A DNA stretch of 15,138 nucleotides, taken from JBFKMV01 sp041629655 (lineage in GTDB: Bacteria > Acidobacteriota > Polarisedimenticolia > Polarisedimenticolales > Polarisedimenticolaceae). The DNA is taken from positions 1 through 15,138 of the forward strand of contig JBFKMV010000123.1 of the NCBI GenBank assembly GCA_041629655.1. The letters are read 5' to 3'. Positions 1 to 5,966 of the stretch are shown one piece after another (position 1 is the stretch's first letter; each line of letters starts with the position of its first letter). The notes beneath the pieces are model-generated. The model worked only from the letters and a program-made list of their open reading frames with translations, was not told the DNA's origin and did no database searches. The position numbers and the translations under genes were made by a program.

Positions 1-117
1 ACCTGGGCCTGGGGCGGCGCGATGGGCATGGCCAAGGGCGTCGACGACATGGAGCAGAACGTCGCCCACGAGCTGGCGCTGTACCTCAGGAAATGCAAGA
101 CCGGGAGCATCCAGTAA
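1..117 (+). CDS. C-terminal fragment of an unrecognised protein
   Basis: The window opens inside a reading frame (frame 1) that runs 38 codons to a TAA at 115-117. The visible tail contains the stretch TWAWGGAMGMAKGVDDMEQN and ends in KTGSIQ. It has one Cys near the end and an amphipathic helix-like segment (NVAHELALYLRK). Gly/Ala-rich stretches followed by a 'VAxELAxYLRK' helix occur at the C-termini of some exported lipoprotein families, but 38 residues are too few to assign a family. The codon use matches the neighbouring genes. A strong hairpin begins two bases after the stop, which supports this being a genuine gene end. Confidence 0.6.
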   Translation, partial: TWAWGGAMGMAKGVDDMEQNVAHELALYLRKCKTGSIQ

Positions 118-118
118 C

Positions 119-148
119 GACGGGGCGGGCGCCCGGTGCCCGCCCGTC
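119..148 (+). terminator. GC-rich hairpin after the first gene, terminator-like
   Basis: The arm GGCGGGC (124-130) pairs with GCCCGCC (138-144) around a 7-base loop. After a bulged G at 123 the stem continues with GACG (119-122) pairing CGTC (145-148). It sits directly behind the TAA at 115-117. There is no T tract after it, so it is not a textbook rho-independent terminator, but its position fits transcript ending or 3' end protection. Confidence 0.5.
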
Positions 149-254
149 CCGACTACCCCTCCCCGCGCCTTCCTGATACTCTCTGCCCACCGAGGTCCCG
201 TTCGATCCGTGACTCCGGGGCCGGGGCCGCGCGCCTCGCCTCGCAGGGGGTTCC

Positions 255-2051
255 ATGAGCAAGTCGCGCGCGTCCGCCTTCGTTCTGGTCGGGTTGTTGC
301 TGGCGCTTTCGGCGCTCCCGGCCGCCGCCCACACCGACGCCAAGGTCGAGGTCGAGGTGCTGACCCTCGACAACGGGATGGATTTCCTGCTCGTCCAGCG
401 GCCCGAGATGACCACGGTCAGCGCGGGCTGGGTCGCGCACGTCGGCTCGGCCAACGAGCGGCCCGGCATCACCGGGCTGAGCCACCTGTTCGAGCACATG
501 CTGTTCAAGGGCACGCACGCCATCGGCACGACCGACATCGAGCGCGACCTCGAGATCATCGCCGAGCAGGAGCAGATCCAGGAACGCATCCGCGAGATCT
601 ACCGCGCACAGCGCGAGCGCTGGCGGCGCGGCGAGATCGACGACCCGTTCGATCCGGCGCACCGCACCGAGGAGCAGGTCGAGCTGGAGCAGCGCTTCCA
701 GCAGCTGATCGAGGAGCAGCGCGCGCTGATGATCAAGGACGAGTTCGACCAGATCTACACCGGCGAGGGCGGCTCCGGGATGAATGCCGGCACCACCGAG
801 GACCTGACGATCTACTTCATCACGGTGCCGGCCAACAAGCTCGAGCTGTGGTTCTGGATGGAATCGGACCGCCTGCTCAACCCGGTGTTCCGCGAGTTCT
901 ACTCCGAGCGCGACGTGGTGCACGAGGAGCGGCGCCTGCGTACCGAGTCGACGCCGACCGGCAAGTTCGACGAGCAGTTCGACGCGATGTTCTGGGAGTC
1001 CCACCCCTACAGCTGGCCGGTGGTCGGCTGGCCCTCGGACCTGCGGGTGATCAGCAAGGAGCAGGCCGACGAGTACTACGACACCTACTACGCGCCGAAC
1101 AACCTGACCGCGGCGCTGGTGGGGCGGTTCGATCCCGCCGAGGTCAAGGCGCTGGCCCAACGCTACTTCGGACGCCTCCAGCGCGGCCGGCGGGCGCCGC
1201 CGGACGTGGTGACGCTGGAGATGCCGCAGCTGGCCGAGAAGCGTATGAGCGCCGAGTGCGACTGCCAGCCGCAGGTCGAGGTGCGCTACCACAGCGTGCC
1301 GTTCATGCACGCCGACTCCTACGCCCTCGACGTGCTGGCCGGCCTGATGAACGGGCGCACCGGCCGGCTCTACAAGTCGCTGGTGCTGGAGCAGCAGATC
1401 GCCAGCAGCGCCTCGGCGGGCCAGGACTCGCGCAAGTACGCCGGCTCGTTCTCGTTCTACGCCGAGACCAAGGGCGACGCCGCGCCGCAGCAGCTCGAGC
1501 AGGCCTGGTACGAGGAGCTGCGCAAGCTCGCCGAGGAACCGATCCCGGCCGAGGAGCTCCAGAAGGTCAAGAACAACATCGCGGCCGACGCGTTCCGGCG
1601 TCTCGACAGCTCGTTCTTCCTGTTGCTGCAGCTGCTGTTCTACGACGGCCTGGGCGACTGGCAGTACCTCAACAGCTGGGCCGACAAGACGCTCGCGGTG
1701 ACCGCGGAGGACGTCAAGCGGGTCGCCGGCAAGTACTTCACGCGGCCCAACCGCGCCGTGGCGCTGTACACGCGCAAGGCGGGAACGGCCGCCGAGCAGG
1801 ACCTGCCCGCCGGGATCGCCGACCTGGCGCCCCAGCAACAGCAGATGGTCAAGGCCCAGATCCGCCAGCTGCGCCAGATCGACGACCCGGGCCGGCTGGG
1901 CGAGATCCTGGAGCAGATCGGCCAGCAGAAGGCCAACGCCCCGCCGGAGTTCGGCGCGGCGATCGGCCTGGTCGAGCAGTGGCTGCGTGAGCGGATCCAG
2001 GCGCTGAGCCAACCGGCCGCCGCGGCGGCCGGCGAAGGAGGTGCGCGATGA
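255..2051 (+). CDS. M16 family zinc metallopeptidase, catalytic subunit (periplasmic)
   Basis: This 598-residue protein is an insulinase/pitrilysin-type (M16) peptidase. An N-terminal signal peptide (hydrophobic core about 8-20, AAA-H cleavage region near 25) predicts export. The inverted zinc motif HLFEH gives H77, E80 and H81. ERDVVHEE supplies the distal glutamate, most likely E225, with E218 matching the second conserved Glu of pitrilysin. Between the zinc helix and NAGTTEDLTIYF lies an extra charged, coiled-coil-like insertion (about 98-168). In the second M16 domain the family R/Y pair is replaced (V377 and S384 at the aligned positions). The stop overlaps the next start (ATGA), so it is co-translated with the next gene, which has the R/Y pair. 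The ATG at 255 follows a purine-rich GCAGGGGG and begins the signal peptide. Substrate unknown. Confidence 0.93.
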   Translation: MSKSRASAFVLVGLLLALSALPAAAHTDAKVEVEVLTLDNGMDFLLVQRPEMTTVSAGWVAHVGSANERPGITGLSHLFEHMLFKGTHAIGTTDIERDLEIIAEQEQIQERIREIYRAQRERWRRGEIDDPFDPAHRTEEQVELEQRFQQLIEEQRALMIKDEFDQIYTGEGGSGMNAGTTEDLTIYFITVPANKLELWFWMESDRLLNPVFREFYSERDVVHEERRLRTESTPTGKFDEQFDAMFWESHPYSWPVVGWPSDLRVISKEQADEYYDTYYAPNNLTAALVGRFDPAEVKALAQRYFGRLQRGRRAPPDVVTLEMPQLAEKRMSAECDCQPQVEVRYHSVPFMHADSYALDVLAGLMNGRTGRLYKSLVLEQQIASSASAGQDSRKYAGSFSFYAETKGDAAPQQLEQAWYEELRKLAEEPIPAEELQKVKNNIAADAFRRLDSSFFLLLQLLFYDGLGDWQYLNSWADKTLAVTAEDVKRVAGKYFTRPNRAVALYTRKAGTAAEQDLPAGIADLAPQQQQMVKAQIRQLRQIDDPGRLGEILEQIGQQKANAPPEFGAAIGLVEQWLRERIQALSQPAAAAAGEGGAR

Positions 2052-3592
2052 AGCGCCGCGTGGTGTGTGTCACGGTGCTGGCCGCGTTGGTGCTGGGCGG
2101 CGCGGCGTCCCCCGCCCTGGCCAAGAAGAAGGACAAGCAAGCCAAGGCGGCCCCGGCGAAGACCGCGCCGGCCGTGCCCGCGCACCCCGGCGAGCTGCGT
2201 TACGGCGAGCTGCAGTTCGAGGTGCCCCAGGCCGCGAAGTACCGGCACGAGCTGAGCAGCGGCATTCCGGTCTACGTCGCCGAGGACCGCGACCTGCCGC
2301 TGGTCGACCTGTCGGTGACGGTCCGCCTGGGCAGCTTCCTCGATCCGGCGGACCGCCGCGGGCTCGCCGAGCTGACCGGCAGCATGCTGCGCCGGGGCGG
2401 CACCGCCTCGATGACGGCCGAGCAGTTCGACGAGAAGGCCGACTTTCTCGCCGCGGACCTGTCCAGCTGGACCGACGGCGCGCAGGGCGGGGCCTCGATG
2501 AACTGCATCACGCCGGTGCTCGACGAGTGCCTGGATCTGTTCTTCGAGATGTTGCGCGCGCCGCGGTTCCAGCAGGACCGCATCGACGTCGAGAAGGACG
2601 ACTGGCTGGAGGGGATGAAGCAGCGCAACGACAGCCCGGCCTCGATCTCGGGCCGCGAATGGGGCTGGCTGATGTACGGCCGCGACCACTTCACGGTGCG
2701 CGCGCTGACGCAGCAGGACGTCGCCGGGCTGACCCGCGAGGCGCTGGTCGAGTTCCACCGCAAGTACTGGCGCCCGGAGCTGATGCTGGTGGCGGTTTCG
2801 GGAGACGTCGACACCCGCTCGCTGCTGGGCAAGCTGGAGCGACGCTTCGCGGACTGGAAGGCCGCGGGACCGGCGGTGCCCTGGCCGCCGCCCGCGCCGA
2901 CCCACGCGCCGGCGCCCGGCGTGTACCGCGTGGACAAGGACATCCCGCAGGGCCGCGTGGCGATCGGCCACCTCGGCGCGCAGCGCCGGAGCTGGGACGA
3001 TCCCGACGCCTACGCGCTGGCCGTGATGAACGACATCCTGGGCGGCGGCGGCTTCACCTCGCGGCTGGTCAAGCGCATCCGCTCCGACGAGGGGCTGGCC
3101 TACAGCGCGGGCTCCGGCTTCGAGGTCGGCCAGTGGTGGCCGGGCGTGTTCCGCATGGGTTACCAGTCCAAGAACGCGACCGTGGCCTTCGCGGCCAAGA
3201 TCGCCGTGGAGGAGATGACGCGGATCCGCGAGCAGGCGGTCAGCGAGGAGGAGCTGCGGATCGCCAAGGCCTCGTTCATCGACGTGTTCCCGAGGCGCTT
3301 CGAGTCGGCCGCGGACATCGTGGACACGTTCGTCGCGGACGAGTACGACGACCGGCCGCACGCGTACTGGGACACCTATCGCGATCGGATCCGGGCCGTC
3401 ACCGCGGCGGACGTGTTGCGTGTGGCCAAGCAGTACCTGCACCCCGAACGGCTGGTGTTCCTGATCGTCGGCAACTGGGAGGAGATCGCCAAGGGCGACC
3501 CGGAGGGCCGGGCCACGATGAAGGAGTTTTACGGGGGCAAGGCGGAACGGCTGCCGCTCCGCGATCCGCTAACGCTGGAGCCGCTGCCCTGA
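2048..3592 (+). CDS. M16 family peptidase partner subunit lacking the zinc motif
   Basis: This is a 514-residue M16-fold protein with a clear signal peptide ending SPALA near residue 25, then a Lys/Ala/Pro-rich linker. Where the family has HxxEH, this protein reads GLAELTGSML: the three metal-site residues are E108, G111 and S112, so it cannot bind zinc in the usual way. The second domain is intact, with a Gly-rich loop (GGGGFTSRL) and the R/Y pair R345 and Y352 spaced seven apart as in active M16 partners. Its ATG overlaps the upstream stop by four bases and is preceded by a near-perfect ribosome site AAGGAGGT at 2035-2042. It is best read as the substrate-binding or activating half of a heterodimer with the upstream subunit, as known for bacterial M16B pairs. 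It is full length, so a decayed gene is unlikely. Confidence 0.92.
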   Translation: MKRRVVCVTVLAALVLGGAASPALAKKKDKQAKAAPAKTAPAVPAHPGELRYGELQFEVPQAAKYRHELSSGIPVYVAEDRDLPLVDLSVTVRLGSFLDPADRRGLAELTGSMLRRGGTASMTAEQFDEKADFLAADLSSWTDGAQGGASMNCITPVLDECLDLFFEMLRAPRFQQDRIDVEKDDWLEGMKQRNDSPASISGREWGWLMYGRDHFTVRALTQQDVAGLTREALVEFHRKYWRPELMLVAVSGDVDTRSLLGKLERRFADWKAAGPAVPWPPPAPTHAPAPGVYRVDKDIPQGRVAIGHLGAQRRSWDDPDAYALAVMNDILGGGGFTSRLVKRIRSDEGLAYSAGSGFEVGQWWPGVFRMGYQSKNATVAFAAKIAVEEMTRIREQAVSEEELRIAKASFIDVFPRRFESAADIVDTFVADEYDDRPHAYWDTYRDRIRAVTAADVLRVAKQYLHPERLVFLIVGNWEEIAKGDPEGRATMKEFYGGKAERLPLRDPLTLEPLP

Positions 3593-3653
3593 CCCGAACC
3601 TGCTCGCTCGAATCGCTGCCCGCCACGGGCCAGATTTGATAGCCTTGCCGGGG

Positions 3654-4853
3654 ATGGGGCCGAGGGCGGCGGTGGAGCGTGAGCATCAGTTCCTGATTCG
3701 GTTGATCCGCGCGACGGTGCGACCGGGCTCCGTGCGCGCGGAGGCCCCACGATCGCTCGACCTGGCCCGGCTGGCCGAGGTGTTGCGCGGCCACCGGTTG
3801 CTCGCGACGCTCTATCCGGCGCTGCACGAGGCCGGCCTGCCCCCCGAGTGGGTGGACTCGCTGCGCGAGGAGGTGCGGACGCTGCGCTTCCGCAGCGCCG
3901 GACTGCTGCTGGAGCTGGGCCAGGTGGCCCGCGCGCTCGAGCGGGCCGGGGCGGGACCGGTGGTGCTCAAGGGCCCGGCGCTCGCGGTGACCGTCTACGG
4001 CAGGCGCGACCGTTTCTTCTCCGACCTCGATGTCCTGATCGACGGCGCCACCCGCGAGACCGCGTACCGGACGCTCCGCGAGCTGGGCTACGATTTCGCG
4101 CCCACCGACCGCCACGAGCTGTACTATGACCGCTATCACTTCCACCGCATCCTGCACAAGCCCGGGGTGATCCTGGAGCTGCACTGGGACCTCGCCCGCG
4201 GCGGCGACTTCTACGGCGTCGATCTCGCGCGGCTGCGCGGGCGGACCTCGGTGGTCCAGGCCGACGGCGGGGAGCTGCGCGTGCCGTCGGGCCTCGACCA
4301 GCTGCTCCACGCGGCGGTGCAGTTCCTGCAGGACGGCTTCTTCGATCTGCGGCGGGTCGTCGACGCGGCGTTGATCCTCGAGGCCGGCGGCGTCCCGGCG
4401 CGGGAGCTGGCCGAGACGGCCCGCCAGGCGCGGTTGCAGCACGCGGTGTGGCTGTTGCTTCGCCTGACCGAGCTGATCGCCGGGGTCGGAGCGCCGGAAG
4501 GTTTGGGAGACGCGCTGCGCCCGGGGCCCGTGCGCCGCGGCCTGCTGCGGAGCCTGGGGCTGCCGGCGCGATTGGTGCTGGGGCACGACCCGCACGCGTT
4601 CGCCACCGGCTTCCTGGCGCGGGCCCTGTCGGCCCCCGCCCCGCGGCTCGCCGCGGGCGAGGTGCTGCGCTACGTGAACCCGAACGAGTTCCAGTTCCTC
4701 GAGCAGGGGTTGCGGCCCGGAGAGCTGCCCGGGTTCGGCCGGCGCTGCGCGTTCGCGCTACAGCGCACGCTCGACCTGGGCAAGGTGGGATCGTACCTGG
4801 CGTGGCGCGTGGCCACCCGCTCGTCCACGGCCGGCTCGGGCCTGGTGCTGTGA
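3654..4853 (+). CDS. PF14907-type nucleotidyltransferase family protein
   Basis: The protein has about 399 residues. The signature is VVLKGPALAVTVYGRRDRFF followed by SDLDVLID: a Lys-Gly loop (K106) and a DxD metal pair (D124, D126), then a downstream VILELHWDL (E175, H177). This pattern is the uncharacterised nucleotidyltransferase family NTP_transf_5 (PF14907), expected to transfer a nucleotidyl group to an unknown acceptor in the cytoplasm. The family appears in some lasso-peptide clusters and in polysaccharide loci. No signal peptide or membrane segment is evident. The start is uncertain: TTG 3636, TTG 3645, ATG 3654 and GTG 3672 are in frame, none with a good ribosome site, and ATG is chosen as the commonest codon. 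The gene ends 16 bases from the stop of the minus-strand peptide genes, so the two convergent units may be functionally linked. A short GAGCG/CGCTC hairpin (4852-4867) overlaps its stop. Confidence 0.82.
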   Translation: MGPRAAVEREHQFLIRLIRATVRPGSVRAEAPRSLDLARLAEVLRGHRLLATLYPALHEAGLPPEWVDSLREEVRTLRFRSAGLLLELGQVARALERAGAGPVVLKGPALAVTVYGRRDRFFSDLDVLIDGATRETAYRTLRELGYDFAPTDRHELYYDRYHFHRILHKPGVILELHWDLARGGDFYGVDLARLRGRTSVVQADGGELRVPSGLDQLLHAAVQFLQDGFFDLRRVVDAALILEAGGVPARELAETARQARLQHAVWLLLRLTELIAGVGAPEGLGDALRPGPVRRGLLRSLGLPARLVLGHDPHAFATGFLARALSAPAPRLAAGEVLRYVNPNEFQFLEQGLRPGELPGFGRRCAFALQRTLDLGKVGSYLAWRVATRSSTAGSGLVL

Positions 4854-4869
4854 GCGGGCGCGCGCTCGT

Positions 4870-5052
4870 TCAGCCGCGGTTCAGGGTGTCGCCGCTACCC
4901 CCGCCGATCGGAGCGATCGGGTGGACCGGCGCGGGGTCGAAAACGTAGACGCTCGCCTGGGCCGGTCCGATCTGGGCCAGCACACGCTCCAAGGGCATGC
5001 TGGAGATCGCCGGGCGCTGGTACGGCTTCTTGTGGCTGTGTTGCTGACTCAT
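4870..5052 (-). CDS. small RiPP-precursor-like peptide B (60 residues)
   Basis: The peptide starts MSQQHSHKKPYQRPAISS and carries Y11xxP14 followed by Ile16. It then has a Leu-rich helix-like stretch (LERVLAQI), the block GPAQASVYVFDPAPV (29-43) and a Gly/Pro-rich tail ending NRG. It aligns without gaps to the peptide encoded just upstream (5083-5274), with about 21 identical positions over 36 columns. KPYxxP plus a hydrophobic residue resembles the leader motif that RRE (PqqD/B1-like) domains bind in lasso-peptide precursors. There are no Cys and few Thr, so lanthipeptide or sactipeptide chemistry is unlikely. If processing occurs before Gly29, the core has an Asp at position 11, later than the 7-9 of normal lasso rings. 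AAGAGG lies about ten bases before the ATG. The function is inferred and no modifying enzyme is recognised beyond the convergent nucleotidyltransferase. Confidence 0.68.
   Translation of the reverse strand: MSQQHSHKKPYQRPAISSMPLERVLAQIGPAQASVYVFDPAPVHPIAPIGGGSGDTLNRG
4924..4974 (-). repeat. direct repeat copy 1 (encodes the GPAQAS-YVFDP-PV block)
   Basis: This 51-base segment matches 5137-5187 at 44 positions in the same orientation. It encodes residues 27-43 of peptide B. Of the seven differences, four are synonymous in the minus-strand peptide frame, and two of the three replacements are conservative (Ile/Leu, Val/Ala). Confidence 0.8.
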
Positions 5053-5082
5053 GGCCCTCGTCCTCTTCTTCCCCGGGTGTTC

Positions 5083-5274
5083 CTAGATCTCTCGGTAGCT
5101 CTTGCCCGGCCCGCCCTGGCCCAGCGTCCCCGCGCCGACGGGCGTGGGGTCGAAGACGTAGGCGCTGGCCTGGGCGGGTCCGAGCTGCTTCAGCAGCTCC
5201 TCTTGCTCCAGGCTCTTCACCCGTGGCGGGCTGTAGGGTTTCCTCGCTTTCCGGGGCCCGGGCGACTCGCTCAT
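5083..5274 (-). CDS. small RiPP-precursor-like peptide A (63 residues)
   Basis: This is the first gene of the minus-strand pair, 30 bases upstream of its paralogue. The N-terminus is basic and proline-rich (MSESPGPRKARKPYSPP), with Y14xxP17 and Val19, then an acidic helix (LEQEELLKQL). The shared block GPAQASAYVFDPTPV covers 32-46, and a Gly-rich tail ends KSYREI. The layout is leader-like basic part plus YxxP, helix, conserved block, variable tail, which is the design of ribosomally made, modified peptide precursors. The leader and block are conserved between copies whereas the last 17 residues are not. The ATG at 5274 lacks a strong ribosome site (only GAGCGAG about eight bases upstream). 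A candidate promoter lies at 5335-5308. It could instead be a small secretion substrate or regulatory peptide. No signal peptide is seen. Confidence 0.68.
   Translation of the reverse strand: MSESPGPRKARKPYSPPRVKSLEQEELLKQLGPAQASAYVFDPTPVGAGTLGQGGPGKSYREI
5137..5187 (-). repeat. direct repeat copy 2 (encodes the GPAQAS-YVFDP-PV block)
   Basis: This is the partner of 4924-4974, encoding residues 30-46 of peptide A. The flanking DNA is much more diverged, so the repeat marks the constrained part of two duplicated genes, not a mobile repeat. Confidence 0.8.
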
Positions 5275-5307
5275 CGACGTCTCGCTCTTGCCCCCTGGTC
5301 ACTCTCC

Positions 5308-5335
5308 AAGCTACGGGGTCCCGACCCTCTTTCAA
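5308..5335 (-). promoter_or_regulatory. candidate sigma70-type promoter for the peptide pair
   Basis: Read on the minus strand, TTGAAA (5335-5330) is followed after 16 bases by TAGCTT (5313-5308). The predicted start of transcription near 5301 would leave a leader of about 27 bases before the ATG at 5274. The patch 5329-5356 is noticeably AT-rich for this window. The -10 match is only partial. Confidence 0.35.
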
Positions 5336-5352
5336 CGCAAAAATTCGGCACT

Positions 5353-5364
5353 TTCCGGTCGGAA
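5353..5364. promoter_or_regulatory. 12-base palindrome in the divergent intergenic region, possible operator
   Basis: TTCCG-GT-CGGAA is a perfect inverted repeat. It lies between the candidate minus-strand promoter of the peptide genes and the candidate plus-strand promoter of the cytochrome gene, a usual place for a shared regulator site. A chance palindrome of this length cannot be excluded. Confidence 0.3.
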
Positions 5365-5376
5365 CGGCGACAACGA

Positions 5377-5409
5377 TTGACACCCGGGCTCCCGGCGACC
5401 GCCTATACT
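5377..5409 (+). promoter_or_regulatory. candidate promoter of the cytochrome c gene
   Basis: A perfect TTGACA (5377-5382) and a TATACT (5404-5409) lie upstream of the ATG at 5434. The 21-base spacing is longer than the usual 16-18, so either only the -10 element is used or a non-housekeeping or activator-dependent promoter is present. Confidence 0.4.
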
Positions 5410-5433
5410 GGCCGGTGCGAGGAGGAGACCGTG

Positions 5434-5853
5434 ATGCCGGAAGCCTGGTTGCTGCTCGCGCTGTCGGTGGCCGGGAATCCCGCCGTGGTCCCGGGGGGCC
5501 CGGACCCGGGCGTGGAGCGGGTCACCGTGGTCCTGCCGGCCGGGGATCCCGCGGCGGGACGGCGGGCTTTTCTGGATCTCGAATGCGCGACGTGCCACCG
5601 GGTGACCGGCGAGCCCGGTTTTCCCGCACCCGTGTCGGCCCACCCGGGCCCGACCCTGGGCCCCGTCCAGGCCCTGCAGTCGCCGGAGCAGATCGCCTCG
5701 TCGATCCTGTATCCCTCGGCGCAGATCGCCGAGGACGCGCGCTCGCGCAGCGAGGACGGGCTGTCGCACATGGGAGACTGGAGCGGGGCGATGACCGTGC
5801 GGCAGCTGGTCGACCTGATCGCCTACGTGAGATCCCTGGCCGGGCGACCCTAG
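5434..5853 (+). CDS. small monohaem c-type cytochrome
   Basis: This 139-residue protein has a short hydrophobic N-terminus (AWLLLALSVAG, 4-14), probably a signal peptide or anchor. The haem attachment motif CATCH gives C51, C54 and the axial ligand H55. The C-terminal part reads SHMGDWSGAMTVRQLVDLIAYVRSL, the usual helix after the Met ligand; M113 is the likely sixth ligand, with M120 as an alternative. It should act as a periplasmic electron carrier or as the haem part of a larger redox system. The ATG at 5434 has GAGGAGG at 5419-5425; the GTG at 5431 is also possible. The reading frame stays open far upstream, but only this part shows protein-like composition. It is divergent from the peptide genes and is followed by a hairpin, so it is probably monocistronic. 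No partner oxidoreductase is adjacent. Confidence 0.85.
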   Translation: MPEAWLLLALSVAGNPAVVPGGPDPGVERVTVVLPAGDPAAGRRAFLDLECATCHRVTGEPGFPAPVSAHPGPTLGPVQALQSPEQIASSILYPSAQIAEDARSRSEDGLSHMGDWSGAMTVRQLVDLIAYVRSLAGRP

Positions 5854-5860
5854 GGGGCCT

Positions 5861-5888
5861 CCGGCCCGACGGAACCTTCCGTGGCCGG
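5861..5888 (+). terminator. imperfect hairpin after the cytochrome gene
   Basis: The core CGGA-acct-TCCG (5870-5881) is extended by A-T, CC-GG and GGCC-type pairs with two bulges on the left arm. It starts eight bases after the TAG at 5851-5853 and lacks a following T tract. It may separate the cytochrome from the sigma factor operon. Confidence 0.35.
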
Positions 5889-5954
5889 GCCCCGTCATCC
5901 CTGGTGGCGGCGGCGGGAGCCCCGCCCGGCCCGCGGCCGCGGTCCACCGACGCT

Positions 5955-5960
5955 GGAGGT
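5955..5960 (+). promoter_or_regulatory. ribosome binding site that decides the sigma factor start
   Basis: GGAGGT ends six bases before a TTG at 5967. No in-frame ATG or GTG lies near the beginning of the conserved sigma region, so this site supports the TTG start. The reading frame upstream of it has no family-like sequence. Confidence 0.6.
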
Positions 5961-5966
5961 CGCCTG

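Noticed and set aside
153..2012. Minus-strand open frame of 619 codons opposite the first M16 gene
   Set aside because: The translation is Leu/Val/Arg/Gln-rich low-complexity sequence without motifs. It is the usual antisense shadow of a GC-rich gene, and the plus strand encodes a complete M16 peptidase.
2048..3592. Second M16 gene as a decayed pseudogene because the zinc motif is missing
   Set aside because: It is full length, has an intact signal peptide, R/Y pair and strong ribosome site, and is coupled to the catalytic subunit. Loss of zinc ligands is normal for M16 partner subunits.
4944..5187. Repeats in the peptide region as a CRISPR array or mobile element ends
   Set aside because: There are only two copies, about 213 bases apart, in direct orientation and inside coding sequence; no spacers, transposase or target duplications are present.
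4870..5274. Classical lasso peptide precursors with a Gly1 to Asp8/9 ring
   Set aside because: After the candidate Gly the first acidic residue is at position 11, the usual Thr near the leader end is absent, and no B2 or cyclase gene is nearby. Only the weaker label RiPP-like is kept.
4895..5383. Single long minus-strand frame covering both peptide genes
   Set aside because: It is in a different frame from the two paralogous peptides. Substitutions between the repeats are mostly synonymous or conservative in the peptide frame.
4921..5433. Upstream extension of the cytochrome frame through the peptide region
   Set aside because: Only the part from 5434 has a ribosome site and cytochrome-like sequence. 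The extension overlaps the better supported minus-strand peptides.
5223..5966. Upstream extension of the sigma factor frame
   Set aside because: It overlaps the cytochrome c gene and has no sigma-like residues. A good ribosome site supports the TTG at 5967 instead.
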